NCBI GenBank assembly: GCA_963786805.1
Contig: CAWBAK010000003.1
Span: 278,472 to 342,471 of the forward strand
Direction of reading: 5' to 3'
Length of the DNA stretch: 64,000 nucleotides
Origin: CALGFI01 sp963786805
GTDB lineage: Bacteria; Actinomycetota; UBA4738; HRBIN12
The position numbers and the translations under genes were made by a program. Shown here piece by piece: positions 8,796 to 17,277 of the stretch. The notes beneath the pieces were generated by a model. That model saw only the letters and a program-made list of their open reading frames with translations. It was not told the DNA's origin and ran no database searches. Position 1 is the stretch's first letter. Each line of letters starts with the position of its first letter.

Positions 8796-9309
8796 GGTGA
8801 CCCGGATGCGGCGCCGCCATCTGCGAGGCGTGATGGCGATCGAGCGCCAGGTCTATCCGCGCCCATGGAGCCCCAACCTGTTCCTTTCCGAGATGAGCGA
8901 GTCCCGCAACCGGTGCTACCTCGTCGCGCGGATCGATCGCGAGGTCGTGGGATACGGAGGGCTGATCTGCTACGGGGAAGAGGCGCATGTGACCAACGTC
9001 GCGGTCGACCCCCTCCAACAGCGGGGCAAGATCGGCACCCGGATCCTGCACGACCTGATCCTGGCCGCCATCGAGATGGGTGCGGACGTCGTGTCCCTCG
9101 AGGTTCGGGTCACGAACTGGGGCGCGCAGCGCCTGTACGGACGGTTCGGATTCCGGCCGGTCGGCGTCCGCAAGAACTACTACCAGGAGATCAACGAGGA
9201 CGCCCTCATCATGTGGCTCGACCGGGTGCGCACCCAGGAGTACCGGGCGCGGCTCCGTGAGCTGATCCAGGAGGCCCCAGAGGGCATGCGCCCGGATGGG
9301 CCGGCGTGA
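8749..9309 (+). CDS. rimI: Ribosomal-protein-alanine N-acetyltransferase (RimI-like GNAT)
   Basis: This GNAT acetyltransferase acetylates N-terminal alanine of ribosomal protein S18 in the best-studied case. The acetyl-CoA pyrophosphate loop lies in VDPLQQRGKIGTRIL, and LEVRVTNWGAQRLYGRFGF is the usual RimI C-terminal core. The ATG at 8749 would overlap tsaB by 47 bases and give 186 residues. A GTG at 8797, just past the tsaB stop, gives 170 and is an equally reasonable start. The tsaB-rimI-tsaD order is widely conserved. Confidence 0.9.
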   Translation: MRRSLGISEPEAPRLEVTRMRRRHLRGVMAIERQVYPRPWSPNLFLSEMSESRNRCYLVARIDREVVGYGGLICYGEEAHVTNVAVDPLQQRGKIGTRILHDLILAAIEMGADVVSLEVRVTNWGAQRLYGRFGFRPVGVRKNYYQEINEDALIMWLDRVRTQEYRARLRELIQEAPEGMRPDGPA

Positions 9310-10310
9310 AGGTCCTGGGGATCGAGACGTCCTGCGACGAGACGGCCGTCGCGGTGGTCGAGGACGGCCGCATCCTGTCCAACCTGATCGGGAGCCAGGT
9401 CGAGCTGCACGCCCGCTTCGGAGGAGTCGTGCCGGAGCTCGCCAGCCGCGCGCACGTCGAGGCGCTCAATCCGCTGATGGACCAGGCGCTCGAGCAGGCG
9501 GGGTGCCGGTTCACGGACCTGGATGGGGTTGCCGTCACCGTCGGGCCGGGTCTGGCCGGGGCGCTTCTCGTCGGGATCGCTGCCGGCAAGGCCGTGGCGC
9601 TCGCCACCGGTGCCCCGCTGGTCGGCGTGAACCACCTCGAAGGGCACATCTACGCGAACTTCCTCGACCAAGGTCCTCCCGCCCCGCCCTACGTCTGCCT
9701 CGTCGTCTCCGGCGGTCACACGATGCTCGTGCACATGGAGCAGGAGCATCGATACCGGGTGCTCGGTCAGACGCTGGACGACGCGGCCGGAGAGGCGTTC
9801 GACAAGATCGCCCGGTTCATGGGCCTCGGATTCCCCGGCGGTCCGGCACTCGACCGACTCGCTCGCGACGGCGATCCCGACGCGATCCGTTTCCCGCGCT
9901 CGATGGCGAACTCCGGTGACTACGATTTCTCGCTCTCGGGACTGAAGACGGCCGTGCTGCGGCACGTCAAGGCGGAGAAGGCGGCCGGACATGACGTCGA
10001 CCTCGCCGATCTGGCGGCCTCCTTCCAAGAGGCGATCGTCGACGTGCAGGTGAGCAAGACCATGAAGGCCGCGAAGGAGACCGGCGCGGGAACGGTGCTC
10101 CTGGGCGGTGGCGTGGTCGCGAATACGCGCCTGCGCGAGCGGATGGAGCGCGCGGGGAACGAACAAGGCGTCCGGGTCCTGTTCCCGCCGATCGAGCTCT
10201 GCACCGACAACGGCGCGATGATCGCGCGGGCGGGGGCCTCACGGCTCGAGCGGGGGGAGCGCACGTCGTTCGAGGTCGGCGCCGACCCTGCGCTGGAGCT
10301 CGCCGGATGA
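9306..10310 (+). CDS. tsaD: tRNA N6-adenosine threonylcarbamoyltransferase TsaD
   Basis: This 334-residue enzyme transfers the threonylcarbamoyl group to A37 of ANN-decoding tRNAs. It starts MKVLGIETSCDETAVAVV. The metal-binding H-x3-H pair is His110 and His114 in NHLEGHIYANF. VSGGHTML and LGGGVVANTRLRE follow in order. The GTG start overlaps the rimI stop. The length is normal and the frame intact. Confidence 0.96.
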   Translation: MKVLGIETSCDETAVAVVEDGRILSNLIGSQVELHARFGGVVPELASRAHVEALNPLMDQALEQAGCRFTDLDGVAVTVGPGLAGALLVGIAAGKAVALATGAPLVGVNHLEGHIYANFLDQGPPAPPYVCLVVSGGHTMLVHMEQEHRYRVLGQTLDDAAGEAFDKIARFMGLGFPGGPALDRLARDGDPDAIRFPRSMANSGDYDFSLSGLKTAVLRHVKAEKAAGHDVDLADLAASFQEAIVDVQVSKTMKAAKETGAGTVLLGGGVVANTRLRERMERAGNEQGVRVLFPPIELCTDNGAMIARAGASRLERGERTSFEVGADPALELAG

Positions 10311-11251
10311 CCACCTTCCTCGTGACCGGTGGCGCCGGGTTCATCGGGTCGCACCTGTGCGACCGCCTCCTGGCCGAAGGCCACCGGGTGATCGCCGTCG
10401 ACGACCTCACGACCGGCCGGATCGCGAACCTGGCCGAGGCGCGCGGATACGGCAAGGAGTTCACGTTCTTCAACATGGACGTGCGCGCCGATGGTCTGCT
10501 CTCGCTGTTCGAGCGGCATCGCCCCGAGGTCGTCATGCACCTGGGGGCTCAGTCGTCGGTGTCGGTGTCGATGGCGCAGCCCGTGCTGGATGCTTCCGTG
10601 AACCTGATGGGTACGCTCAACGTCCTGGACTGCGCGCGACAGACCGGCGCACGGAGGATCGTCTACGCGGCATCGGGAGGAACGCTCTACGGAGAGCCAC
10701 GCAAGCTCCCCGCGAAAGAGACCGCCCTCGGCGGGGCGAGGCCGCTGTCGCCCTACGGCGTCAGCAAGAAGGTCGTGCTCGACTACCTCGCCTTCTACGA
10801 GCGCTACCACGGGATCGAGTGGATGGCGCTCGCGCTCGCGAACGTCTACGGGCCGCGTCAGGACCCGAACGGAGAGGCTGGGGTCATCGCGATCTTCTCC
10901 TCGGCCATGCTGGCCGGTCACACGCCGACGATCTTCGGCGATGGGAACCAAACGCGCGACTACGTGTTCGTGGACGATGTCGTCCACGCGTTCGCCGTCG
11001 CGGCCGACCACGGAGCCGGCCGGCTCGTCAACATCGGGACGAGCGTCGAGACGTCGGTGAACGGCCTGTACCGCATGCTCAGCGAGATCACCGGCTTCGC
11101 GGGAGAGCCGGCGCACGGGCCGGCGCGGGCGGGAGATCTGCAGCGGAACGTCCTGGACATCGCGCTCGCCGGCGACGAGCTCGGGTGGCGGCCGTGGACC
11201 CATCTGGAGGACGGCCTCGGCGAGACCGTCGCCTACCTACGCGGGATCTGA
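10307..11251 (+). CDS. NAD-dependent sugar-nucleotide epimerase/dehydratase (GalE-like SDR)
   Basis: This 314-residue extended short-chain dehydrogenase has the NAD motif TGGAGFIGSHL (residues 7-17). The catalytic Tyr150 and Lys154 lie in SPYGVSKK, and GDGNQTRDYVFVDDV is typical of sugar-nucleotide epimerases. It most resembles UDP-glucose 4-epimerase-type enzymes, but the substrate is not certain. ATGA overlap with tsaD ends the long plus-strand operon. It faces the regulator genes, with only seven bases between stop codons. Confidence 0.85.
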   Translation: MTTFLVTGGAGFIGSHLCDRLLAEGHRVIAVDDLTTGRIANLAEARGYGKEFTFFNMDVRADGLLSLFERHRPEVVMHLGAQSSVSVSMAQPVLDASVNLMGTLNVLDCARQTGARRIVYAASGGTLYGEPRKLPAKETALGGARPLSPYGVSKKVVLDYLAFYERYHGIEWMALALANVYGPRQDPNGEAGVIAIFSSAMLAGHTPTIFGDGNQTRDYVFVDDVVHAFAVAADHGAGRLVNIGTSVETSVNGLYRMLSEITGFAGEPAHGPARAGDLQRNVLDIALAGDELGWRPWTHLEDGLGETVAYLRGI

Positions 11252-11258
11252 CCGCGCG

Positions 11259-11717
11259 TTACTCCTCACGACGGATCGCCGGCTCGAGCAACTCGGCGAG
11301 CTCCTCGCGAGTCGTTCCGGCCGCGGTCGCCAGCACGTCGAGATCGGCCTCCCGCAGGACGATCGTCTCGGATACCGGTTCTCCACGCTGCGCTCGGATC
11401 TGTCTGACGAAGCCGGAAAGGAGGGTGCCTTCCGCCGTCCCGATCCTCTCGAGCAGCGTCAGGTCGATCTCCTGTTCGGGCTTTCCGCCGATCGCCCGCA
11501 CGATCTCCCCGAGAACCGCCGGGGCGGAGACCCCGTACACGTCGCACAGCTCGAGGAGGCGCTCGACGGAGATCGTCCGCTCACCTCGCTCGTAGCCGGC
11601 GACGGACGTCGCCTTGAAGCGATTCTGACTGAGGCCCGCGACCTGTCGAAGGGTGAGCCCGCGGGCTTGGCGGGCCCGTCGCAGAGCCCTTCCGATCTCC
11701 ACGGCGAAGTCAGGCAA
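11259..11717 (-). CDS. BldD-like transcriptional regulator with probable c-di-GMP-binding domain
   Basis: I read this gene as 152 residues from a TTG at 11717 preceded by GAGAGGGACAGG; the open frame continues upstream without coding character. Residues 8-65 are an XRE-type helix-turn-helix, with SVAGYERGERTISVERLLEL matching the BldD family. Residues 111-125 read RGE, eight residues, then READ, the same spacing as the RxD-X8-RxxD c-di-GMP signature of BldD, with Asp replaced by Glu. BldD is a developmental repressor in Streptomyces. The targets here are unknown, but it sits beside surface-polysaccharide genes. Confidence 0.75.
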   Translation of the reverse strand: MPDFAVEIGRALRRARQARGLTLRQVAGLSQNRFKATSVAGYERGERTISVERLLELCDVYGVSAPAVLGEIVRAIGGKPEQEIDLTLLERIGTAEGTLLSGFVRQIRAQRGEPVSETIVLREADLDVLATAAGTTREELAELLEPAIRREE

Positions 11718-11835
11718 ACCCTGTCCCTCTCGATTGCGGGCAACCGCGTCCCGGAGTCTAGAGGGCGTACAGCGCCGAGGGAACTCAACCGACCGATGAA
11801 AATGAGCACGCTCCGCGGTCTTGTTCGCGCAGGCG

Positions 11836-12138
11836 TCAGCGTGACTGCGCGGCCGTCGGCTGGAACAGGTCGCGGATGTCCACGATCGCGCCCTTCGCGG
11901 CGGGACGGTCACCCTCTCGCCGGTGCTCGAGCCGGTAGGCGATCGCAGCGACGATGCGTTCGGGAGCCAAGTCGTAGACCTCCGCCAGTGCGAAGAAGCG
12001 CTCGAGGGAGATCTGGCGCTCGCCTCGCTCGTAGGAAGCCACCGAGGACGGCTTGAACCGGCCACCCGAGCGAACGGTCACCTGACGAAGGGAGAGCGAT
12101 CTGCCCTCCCTGACCTGCCGCAACACCTCACCAGTCAC
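11836..12138 (-). CDS. Short BldD-like helix-turn-helix protein
   Basis: This 100-residue protein is a paralogue of the neighbouring regulator over the DNA-binding domain. LSLRQVTVRSGGRFKPSSVA and the ERGERQISLERFFALAEVY run match the same helix positions. After residue 75 it diverges and lacks the RxD-X8-RxxD block, so it probably cannot sense c-di-GMP in the BldD way. It starts at ATG 12138 and lies 118 bases upstream of the longer paralogue on the same strand. The ligand, if any, is unknown. Confidence 0.7.
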   Translation of the reverse strand: MTGEVLRQVREGRSLSLRQVTVRSGGRFKPSSVASYERGERQISLERFFALAEVYDLAPERIVAAIAYRLEHRREGDRPAAKGAIVDIRDLFQPTAAQSR

Positions 12139-12242
12139 GGCCGCGAAGTCGTCTTGATCAGCGATGTCTTGTCTATTCCCCGCCGGCCCGTGAAGTATGC
12201 CGCATCCGTGGACGGACTCCGGGTTTAGGTGATGAGCGTGCT

Positions 12243-13259
12243 CTAACGGTCGCGATCGACACGGACCGTTCGGCCCGCCAGCTCGTCCTCCAACAGGGCG
12301 ACGTCACCGTCGACCATCAGGGCTACGAGCTCTTCGAAGGTCGTCCGCGCCTTCCACCCCAGCTGCTCCCGGGCCTTGGATGGATCGCCGCAGAGAGACT
12401 GGACCTCGGCAGGGCGGAAGTAGTCGGGGTCGATCTCGACATGGGGCTCCCAATCGAGACCCACCCGGCCGAACGCGAGCTGGACGAACTCGCGGACCGA
12501 GTGCGCTTCGCCGGTGGCGATGACGAAATCGTCGGGCTCGTCCTGCTGGAGCATCAGCCACATCGCCTCGACGTACTCGGGCGCGTGACCCCAGTCCCGT
12601 AGGGCATCGAGGTTGCCCAGGTACAGCTTGTCCTGCATGCCCGCCTTGATCCGCGCGACCGCGCGCGAGATCTTCCGGGTCACGAAGGTCTCACCGCGCC
12701 GGATGGACTCGTGGTTGAACAGGATGCCGTTGCTCGCGAATACCCCATACGCCTCCCGGTAGTTCACGGTGGACCAGTAGGCGAAGACCTTGGAGACTCC
12801 GTACGGGCTGCGGGGATGGAACGGGGTCTCCTCGCCCTGCGGCGGAGGAGCGGAGCCGTACATCTCCGAGGACGAGGCCTGATAGAAGCGGGTCTGGACG
12901 CCCGACGCCCGGATCGCCTCGAGCATGCGGATGGTGCCCATCGCCGTGGCGTCGGCGGTGTACTCGGGCACCTCGAAGCTGACCTTGACGTGGCTCTGCG
13001 CACCAAGGTGGTAGATCTCGTCGGGCTCGAGCTCTCGGATGAGGTTCACGAGGGAGCCGGAGTCGGACAGGTCGCCGTAGTGCATCCGGAACCGGACGCC
13101 GGACTCGTGCGGGTCGTGATAGATCGGGTCCACCCGCTGGGTGTTGAAGGACGAGGACCGACGGATGAGGCCGTGGACCTCGTAGCCCTTCGAGAGCAGG
13201 AGCTCGGCCAGGTACGAGCCGTCCTGCCCGTTCACACCGGTGATGAACGCCTTCTTCAA
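12243..13259 (-). CDS. gmd: GDP-mannose 4,6-dehydratase
   Basis: This 338-residue enzyme converts GDP-mannose to GDP-4-keto-6-deoxymannose, the precursor of GDP-fucose, GDP-rhamnose and related sugars. ITGVNGQDGSYLAELLL is the NADP-binding start. SSSEMYG and SPYGVSK supply the catalytic Thr/Ser, Tyr153 and Lys157. NHESIRRGETFVTRKI is diagnostic for GMD rather than other SDR enzymes. It starts one base after the stop of the upstream surface-protein gene, so the two are probably co-transcribed. Confidence 0.95.
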   Translation of the reverse strand: MKKAFITGVNGQDGSYLAELLLSKGYEVHGLIRRSSSFNTQRVDPIYHDPHESGVRFRMHYGDLSDSGSLVNLIRELEPDEIYHLGAQSHVKVSFEVPEYTADATAMGTIRMLEAIRASGVQTRFYQASSSEMYGSAPPPQGEETPFHPRSPYGVSKVFAYWSTVNYREAYGVFASNGILFNHESIRRGETFVTRKISRAVARIKAGMQDKLYLGNLDALRDWGHAPEYVEAMWLMLQQDEPDDFVIATGEAHSVREFVQLAFGRVGLDWEPHVEIDPDYFRPAEVQSLCGDPSKAREQLGWKARTTFEELVALMVDGDVALLEDELAGRTVRVDRDR

Positions 13260-13260
13260 C

Positions 13261-15744
13261 TCATCTGGCCTTCGATCGGAGGATCTCGGACATCGTCGGG
13301 TCTATTGGCAGGACTAGCGTGTCGTCAAAGGTCGCCGTCACCGATCTGTCTCCATCCATGTCTACCGTACACGTGGTGAGCGTCGTGCTCGTGCAGTCGC
13401 CAGACCAGAACACGAGCGTGGTCTCGTTACCGGGAACCGCCGTCAGCGTGACCTGGGTGCCGTCGTCGTAGGTATCTGAGCAAGGCGTTGCGGGACAGTT
13501 GATGTTTCCGGGGCTGCTGGTGACCGAACCAGTCCCGTCGCCCCCGATCGTGACATCCAGATCGAACCGCGCGATGAACGTCGCACTCACCAACTTCGAG
13601 GAATCCATGTCCAGCAGGCACGTGGGACTCGAGCCCGCGCAATCGCCGCCCCACTGGTCGAACGCGAAACCTAGATCGGGATCGGCTGTTAGGGTTACAT
13701 CGGTCCCAACGACGAAATTATCGCTGCAGTCGCCGGGGCAGGCGATGTCGCCCGGACTGCTGGTCACCGACCCGTCGCCGGGCGTGGAGACGGTCAACAC
13801 GGGCTTGGCGACGAAGGTCGCGGTCACCGACTTGGAAGCATTCATATCTGACGACGCAGGTAGGGCTGCGATCCGCAGCATCCGCCACCGCCCCATGACC
13901 CCAGACTCGAGCCCGGATCCGGATCGGCAGTCAGCGTGACATCGGTCCCTGAGTTGAAGGCGTCGCTGCAGTCGCCGGGGCAGGCGATGTCGCCCGGACT
14001 GCTGGTCACTGACCCGTCGCCGAGCGTGGAAACGGTCAACACGGGCTTGGATGTGAACGTTGCAGTCACCGTTCGGTCCTGATTGACCGTCACGGTGCAC
14101 GTGAGACCGCTGCAGGTTCCGACCGACCACCCGCCGAACGAGGAATCGCCCGCAGGATCGGCCGTGAGCGTGACCGAAGATGCCCGCCTCGTACCGCTCA
14201 GAGCAATCCGGTTCACAGTTGATCCCCGCTGGGCTGCTGGTGACTGAACCGTCGCCGGCTCCCGAATTCACGACCGTCAGCTGCGGTTTCAGCACGAACG
14301 TGGCGGTGACCGACTTCGAGTCGGTCATCGCGACATTGCACGTCGTGCTGTTGCCGCCGCAGGCGCCGCTCCAGCCGCCGAATACGGAGTTCTGGTTCGG
14401 CTCTGCGGTCAGGGTCACGTTCGTGCCGCGATCGTAGGGCTGGTTGCAGTCGGTGCCGCAGTTGATCCCGGGGGGCGAGCTCGTCACGGTGCCTTGCCCC
14501 GTCCCCGACTTGGCGACGGTGAGGACGGGGTTGTTCGTGAAGGTCGCGGTCACCGCCCTGGAACCGTTCATCTGCAGCGTGCAGGTCGATCCCGTCCCGG
14601 TGCAGGCGCCGCTCCAGCCGGCGAACGCCGCATCGCCGATCGGTTCGGCCGTCAGGGTCACGCCCGTACCCATGTCGTACGACTCGCTGCAATCGGTGCC
14701 ACAGTCGATCCCTGCCGGGCTGCTCGTCACGGTGCCCGAGCCGTTGCCCTCGAGCTGGACCGTGAGCTCGGGCGAGAAGTCCTCGCCGATCTCGAACGCG
14801 TCGGAGCTCGCAGGCTCCCCACACTCGAAGTGGTCGTACGCGACCGTCGTGACTCCCTGGCTGTTCACGTACGCCCTCGTCGATCCGATGTCGTCCCCGG
14901 CCGGAAGGCTCGTGAGCACGATCGCCTTCCCCTCGAGCGGACGGCGCACCAAACGAACGCCGGTGCCGCAGCCGGCGCGGGAGCGGGCGAAGAACACGGT
15001 TCCGTCGGGAGTCACGGACGGCGCGTGTTGGCGGCCCCCGCGGTTCGGGATCTTCTCCTCGGTTCCGTCCGGGATGTGGTAGCGGAACACGTCGCAATCC
15101 CGGTTGGACGTGCACTTGTACCAGACGGCGTAGTCACCATCCACCTGTCCGGGAGCCAGATCCAGGAACGACCCCCCTCGTTGCGACTGGTCGAGACGCC
15201 GAGAGGTGTTGTCCGACAGATCGAACAGGATGATCCTTCGAAGGCCGTTGTCGTAGACACGGCCGAACAGCAGCCAGTCGCCCGACATGCTCGGCCAGTA
15301 CTCCCATTGGTTCGTGTTGACACCCGGCGGCGGATTGCTGTGGTCGCGGGCGACCAGGTCGAAGAACCTCAGATCGGACCTCCCGCCGTGGAACTGCTGA
15401 TAGACGAGCCTGTCGCCGTCGATGTCGCCGTTCGCGCCGTTCGTTCCCCGGGGGTTGACCTTGAACGTCTTGCCGTCGTCGAGTGAGCGCGCGTAGACGT
15501 CGTACTGATCCGGGTTCGACCGGCTGTTCTGTTGCCAGGCGAGGAAGTTGTCCCCGCGGACCGGCTGGAACTCGCCGAACCGCGGCACGGTGAGGAGGCG
15601 CGAGGGCTCCGCCGCCCGTGCCTCCGAGGCGATCGTGGCCTGCACCGGCAGAACGAGCAGGAGCCCACACAGAAGGGCCGCAGCGCGCGTCGCGCGCGAC
15701 GGACGGGCCTCGCGGTGGATCGGGTGGGGGGTGATCCCTGCCAC
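13261..15744 (-). CDS. Secreted surface protein: TolB-like propeller plus InlB-B-type repeats (frameshifted)
   Basis: The start is taken as GTG 15744, with GGAAGGAAA just upstream. A signal peptide runs ALLCGLLLVLPVQATIASEARA. Residues of about 50-330 carry repeated D-x-D and W/Y-rich blades like TolB/DPP propellers, for example DGKTFKVNP and SMSGDWLLFGRVYDN. Six repeats of 75-80 residues follow, of the divergent InlB B-repeat type. No LPxTG or membrane anchor is seen. Two indels, near 14,190 and 13,850, move repeats 3-4 into another frame and then restore it, so the total reading is about 827 residues. The role is probably adhesion or cell-surface structure. Confidence 0.75.
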   Translation of the reverse strand: MAGITPHPIHREARPSRATRAAALLCGLLLVLPVQATIASEARAAEPSRLLTVPRFGEFQPVRGDNFLAWQQNSRSNPDQYDVYARSLDDGKTFKVNPRGTNGANGDIDGDRLVYQQFHGGRSDLRFFDLVARDHSNPPPGVNTNQWEYWPSMSGDWLLFGRVYDNGLRRIILFDLSDNTSRRLDQSQRGGSFLDLAPGQVDGDYAVWYKCTSNRDCDVFRYHIPDGTEEKIPNRGGRQHAPSVTPDGTVFFARSRAGCGTGVRLVRRPLEGKAIVLTSLPAGDDIGSTRAYVNSQGVTTVAYDHFECGEPASSDAFEIGEDFSPELTVQLEGNGSGTVTSSPAGIDCGTDCSESYDMGTGVTLTAEPIGDAAFAGWSGACTGTGSTCTLQMNGSRAVTATFTNNPVLTVAKSGTGQGTVTSSPPGINCGTDCNQPYDRGTNVTLTAEPNQNSVFGGWSGACGGNSTTCNVAMTDSKSVTATFVLKPQLTVVNSGAGDGSVTSSPAGINCEPDCSERYEAGIFGHAHGRSCGRFLVRRVVGRNLQRSHVHRDGQSGPNGDCNVHIQARVDRFHARRRVSDQQSGRHRLPRRLQRRLQLRDRCHADCRSGSGLESGVMGRWRMLRIAALPASSDMNASKSVTATFVAKPVLTVSTPGDGSVTSSPGDIACPGDCSDNFVVGTDVTLTADPDLGFAFDQWGGDCAGSSPTCLLDMDSSKLVSATFIARFDLDVTIGGDGTGSVTSSPGNINCPATPCSDTYDDGTQVTLTAVPGNETTLVFWSGDCTSTTLTTCTVDMDGDRSVTATFDDTLVLPIDPTMSEILRSKAR
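13310..14775 (-). repeat. Six tandem InlB-B-like protein repeats
   Basis: Each unit follows the pattern LTV, G-x-GSVTSSP, I-x-C-x-x-DC, Y-x-x-GT-x-VTLTA-P, F-x-x-W-GxC, C-x-V-M, SVTATF. Units begin near 14,773, 14,533, 14,290, 14,045, 13,800 and 13,560, a spacing of about 240 bases. The paired cysteines in each unit suggest disulfides. Units 4 and 5 are nearly identical at DNA level (SSPGDIACPGDCSD in both). Confidence 0.85.
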
Positions 15745-15860
15745 TCGCGGTTTCCTTCCCCGGCGGATCGGTGTTTCAGGGAAAGGAACCTTACCGTAGG
15801 GAGAACGAACTAAACCAGGCAATGCCGGCAGTGGTCAGGCAGTCTCCCTGGCCGCTCTCG

Positions 15861-17162
15861 TCAGCTGATCCGCCGTACCTTGCCGTTCACGTCATGACCC
15901 GCTGCCTGCCACAGATCCCAGGTGAGGATCGCTCCGTTCCAGGCCCAGTACGCGGCGGCACGGTCCCGCACTCGATAGGTGTTGTGGTCGAAGCGGTTGT
16001 TCGCCTCGGCGCTGAACAGGTCGAGCGACCCATTGAACACGACACCTCCAACCCGGGTCGTCGAGGCTGTCAGCGTCATGTCGTTGTGGTGGACGTAGAC
16101 CTGTCTGGTCAGGGGAGTCCCACTGCTGTGGTTGAGCAGGCCGATCGGGATCGCCGCGCCTCGGATCGTGTTCGAGTAGATCTCGATGCCGTCGCCCACG
16201 CTGCCATCGGAGGTGGAAACCAAGAGCTGGACGTTGGCACCCCAGTTCTCCGTTCCGTCCCCGACACCGTTGCCGGTGAGCGTGTTGTCGTGGATCTCGG
16301 TGCCACCGTGGCTGAGCTCCCAGAGGATGCCCCAATTGAGATTGTCGTAGATGACGTTCTCGTAGACCTTGGCATGCTTGCTGAACCCGTCCCACCACAG
16401 GCCAGCCCCGTAGTTGTCATGGACCTCGTTGCGACGAACGATCATCCCGTCGGCACCGACGAACTTCGTTCCACCGGCGTCGTCGAGGGTCGGGAGCTGC
16501 CGCGTGTTGTTGAACGCGATCTCGCTGTCCTCGATGACCACTCCGGAGGGGCCCGCGCATCCGACACAGGATGGAGTGACCGTCACCCCGTACCGACCAT
16601 TGTGGTGTGTGCGGACGTTCGATACCCGGGCGTTGGATCCCTGGATCCCGAATCCCGCGTTGAAGTTCTCCTTGAACTCCGTGCCTTTGACGATCCAGTT
16701 CTGGCCCACGATGAACGGCGACACCCAGATCGGGGCGCCCGCGTTTCCGAAATGCTGGAAGGTCCCGCCGAGGATGATCGTGCCCGGCCGATCGGCGCGC
16801 GCGACGGCGCCGTTGATCCCAAGGAAGCTCCCACCCTGACCGTCGATGACGGCGCCGGATCGGAGGTTGAGGGTGGGGAACTTCTCACCGGTCCAGATCG
16901 TGCCGGACAGGCGGTAGACGCCCCTCGCGAAGCAGAACGTCGTCCTTCGAGGATGATCGTCGATGAGCGCTTGGAGGTCGGAACCGGGACCGACGTCGAC
17001 ACCCCGACATGACCGAGGAGATGCGGACGCTGCCGGGGCCGAGGAGGACTCGAGGGCCGCAAGTGCGAGTACGAGCATGCAGACAAACGTCGAGACACGT
17101 TTGACGCGCGACGATGAGCTCATCCGGTATGAGATGGTGGTCTCCTCGCTCTCTCCGGCCAT
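15861..17162 (-). CDS. Secreted right-handed parallel beta-helix protein
   Basis: This protein of up to 433 residues starts at ATG 17162, or at ATG 17123 as MSSSSRVKR. A signal peptide includes STFVCMLVLALAALESSSAPAASA. The rest is short coil repeats of the pectate-lyase/NosD type, such as NEVHDNYGAGLWWDG, YENVIYDNLNWGILWEL and IHDNTLTGNGVG. Such folds bind or cut polysaccharide, but no catalytic residue pattern can be assigned. The frame is intact. A close paralogue lies directly upstream at 17,278-17,905. Confidence 0.8.
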   Translation of the reverse strand: MAGESEETTISYRMSSSSRVKRVSTFVCMLVLALAALESSSAPAASASPRSCRGVDVGPGSDLQALIDDHPRRTTFCFARGVYRLSGTIWTGEKFPTLNLRSGAVIDGQGGSFLGINGAVARADRPGTIILGGTFQHFGNAGAPIWVSPFIVGQNWIVKGTEFKENFNAGFGIQGSNARVSNVRTHHNGRYGVTVTPSCVGCAGPSGVVIEDSEIAFNNTRQLPTLDDAGGTKFVGADGMIVRRNEVHDNYGAGLWWDGFSKHAKVYENVIYDNLNWGILWELSHGGTEIHDNTLTGNGVGDGTENWGANVQLLVSTSDGSVGDGIEIYSNTIRGAAIPIGLLNHSSGTPLTRQVYVHHNDMTLTASTTRVGGVVFNGSLDLFSAEANNRFDHNTYRVRDRAAAYWAWNGAILTWDLWQAAGHDVNGKVRRIS

Positions 17163-17277
17163 GTTCCCGGTGGATCAGCGATGTCGAGAAGCGAGAACCC
17201 TATCCTGTCCCGGGTGGGGGGCGGCAAGGATCCTGGAAAGAAATATCGGCGGATCGTGTGCAGGCACGGAACGTGGC

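Noticed and set aside
11718..12065. N-terminal extension of the BldD-like protein by about 115 residues
   Set aside because: The extension is low-complexity Ser/Arg, overlaps the second regulator in another frame and lacks family similarity.
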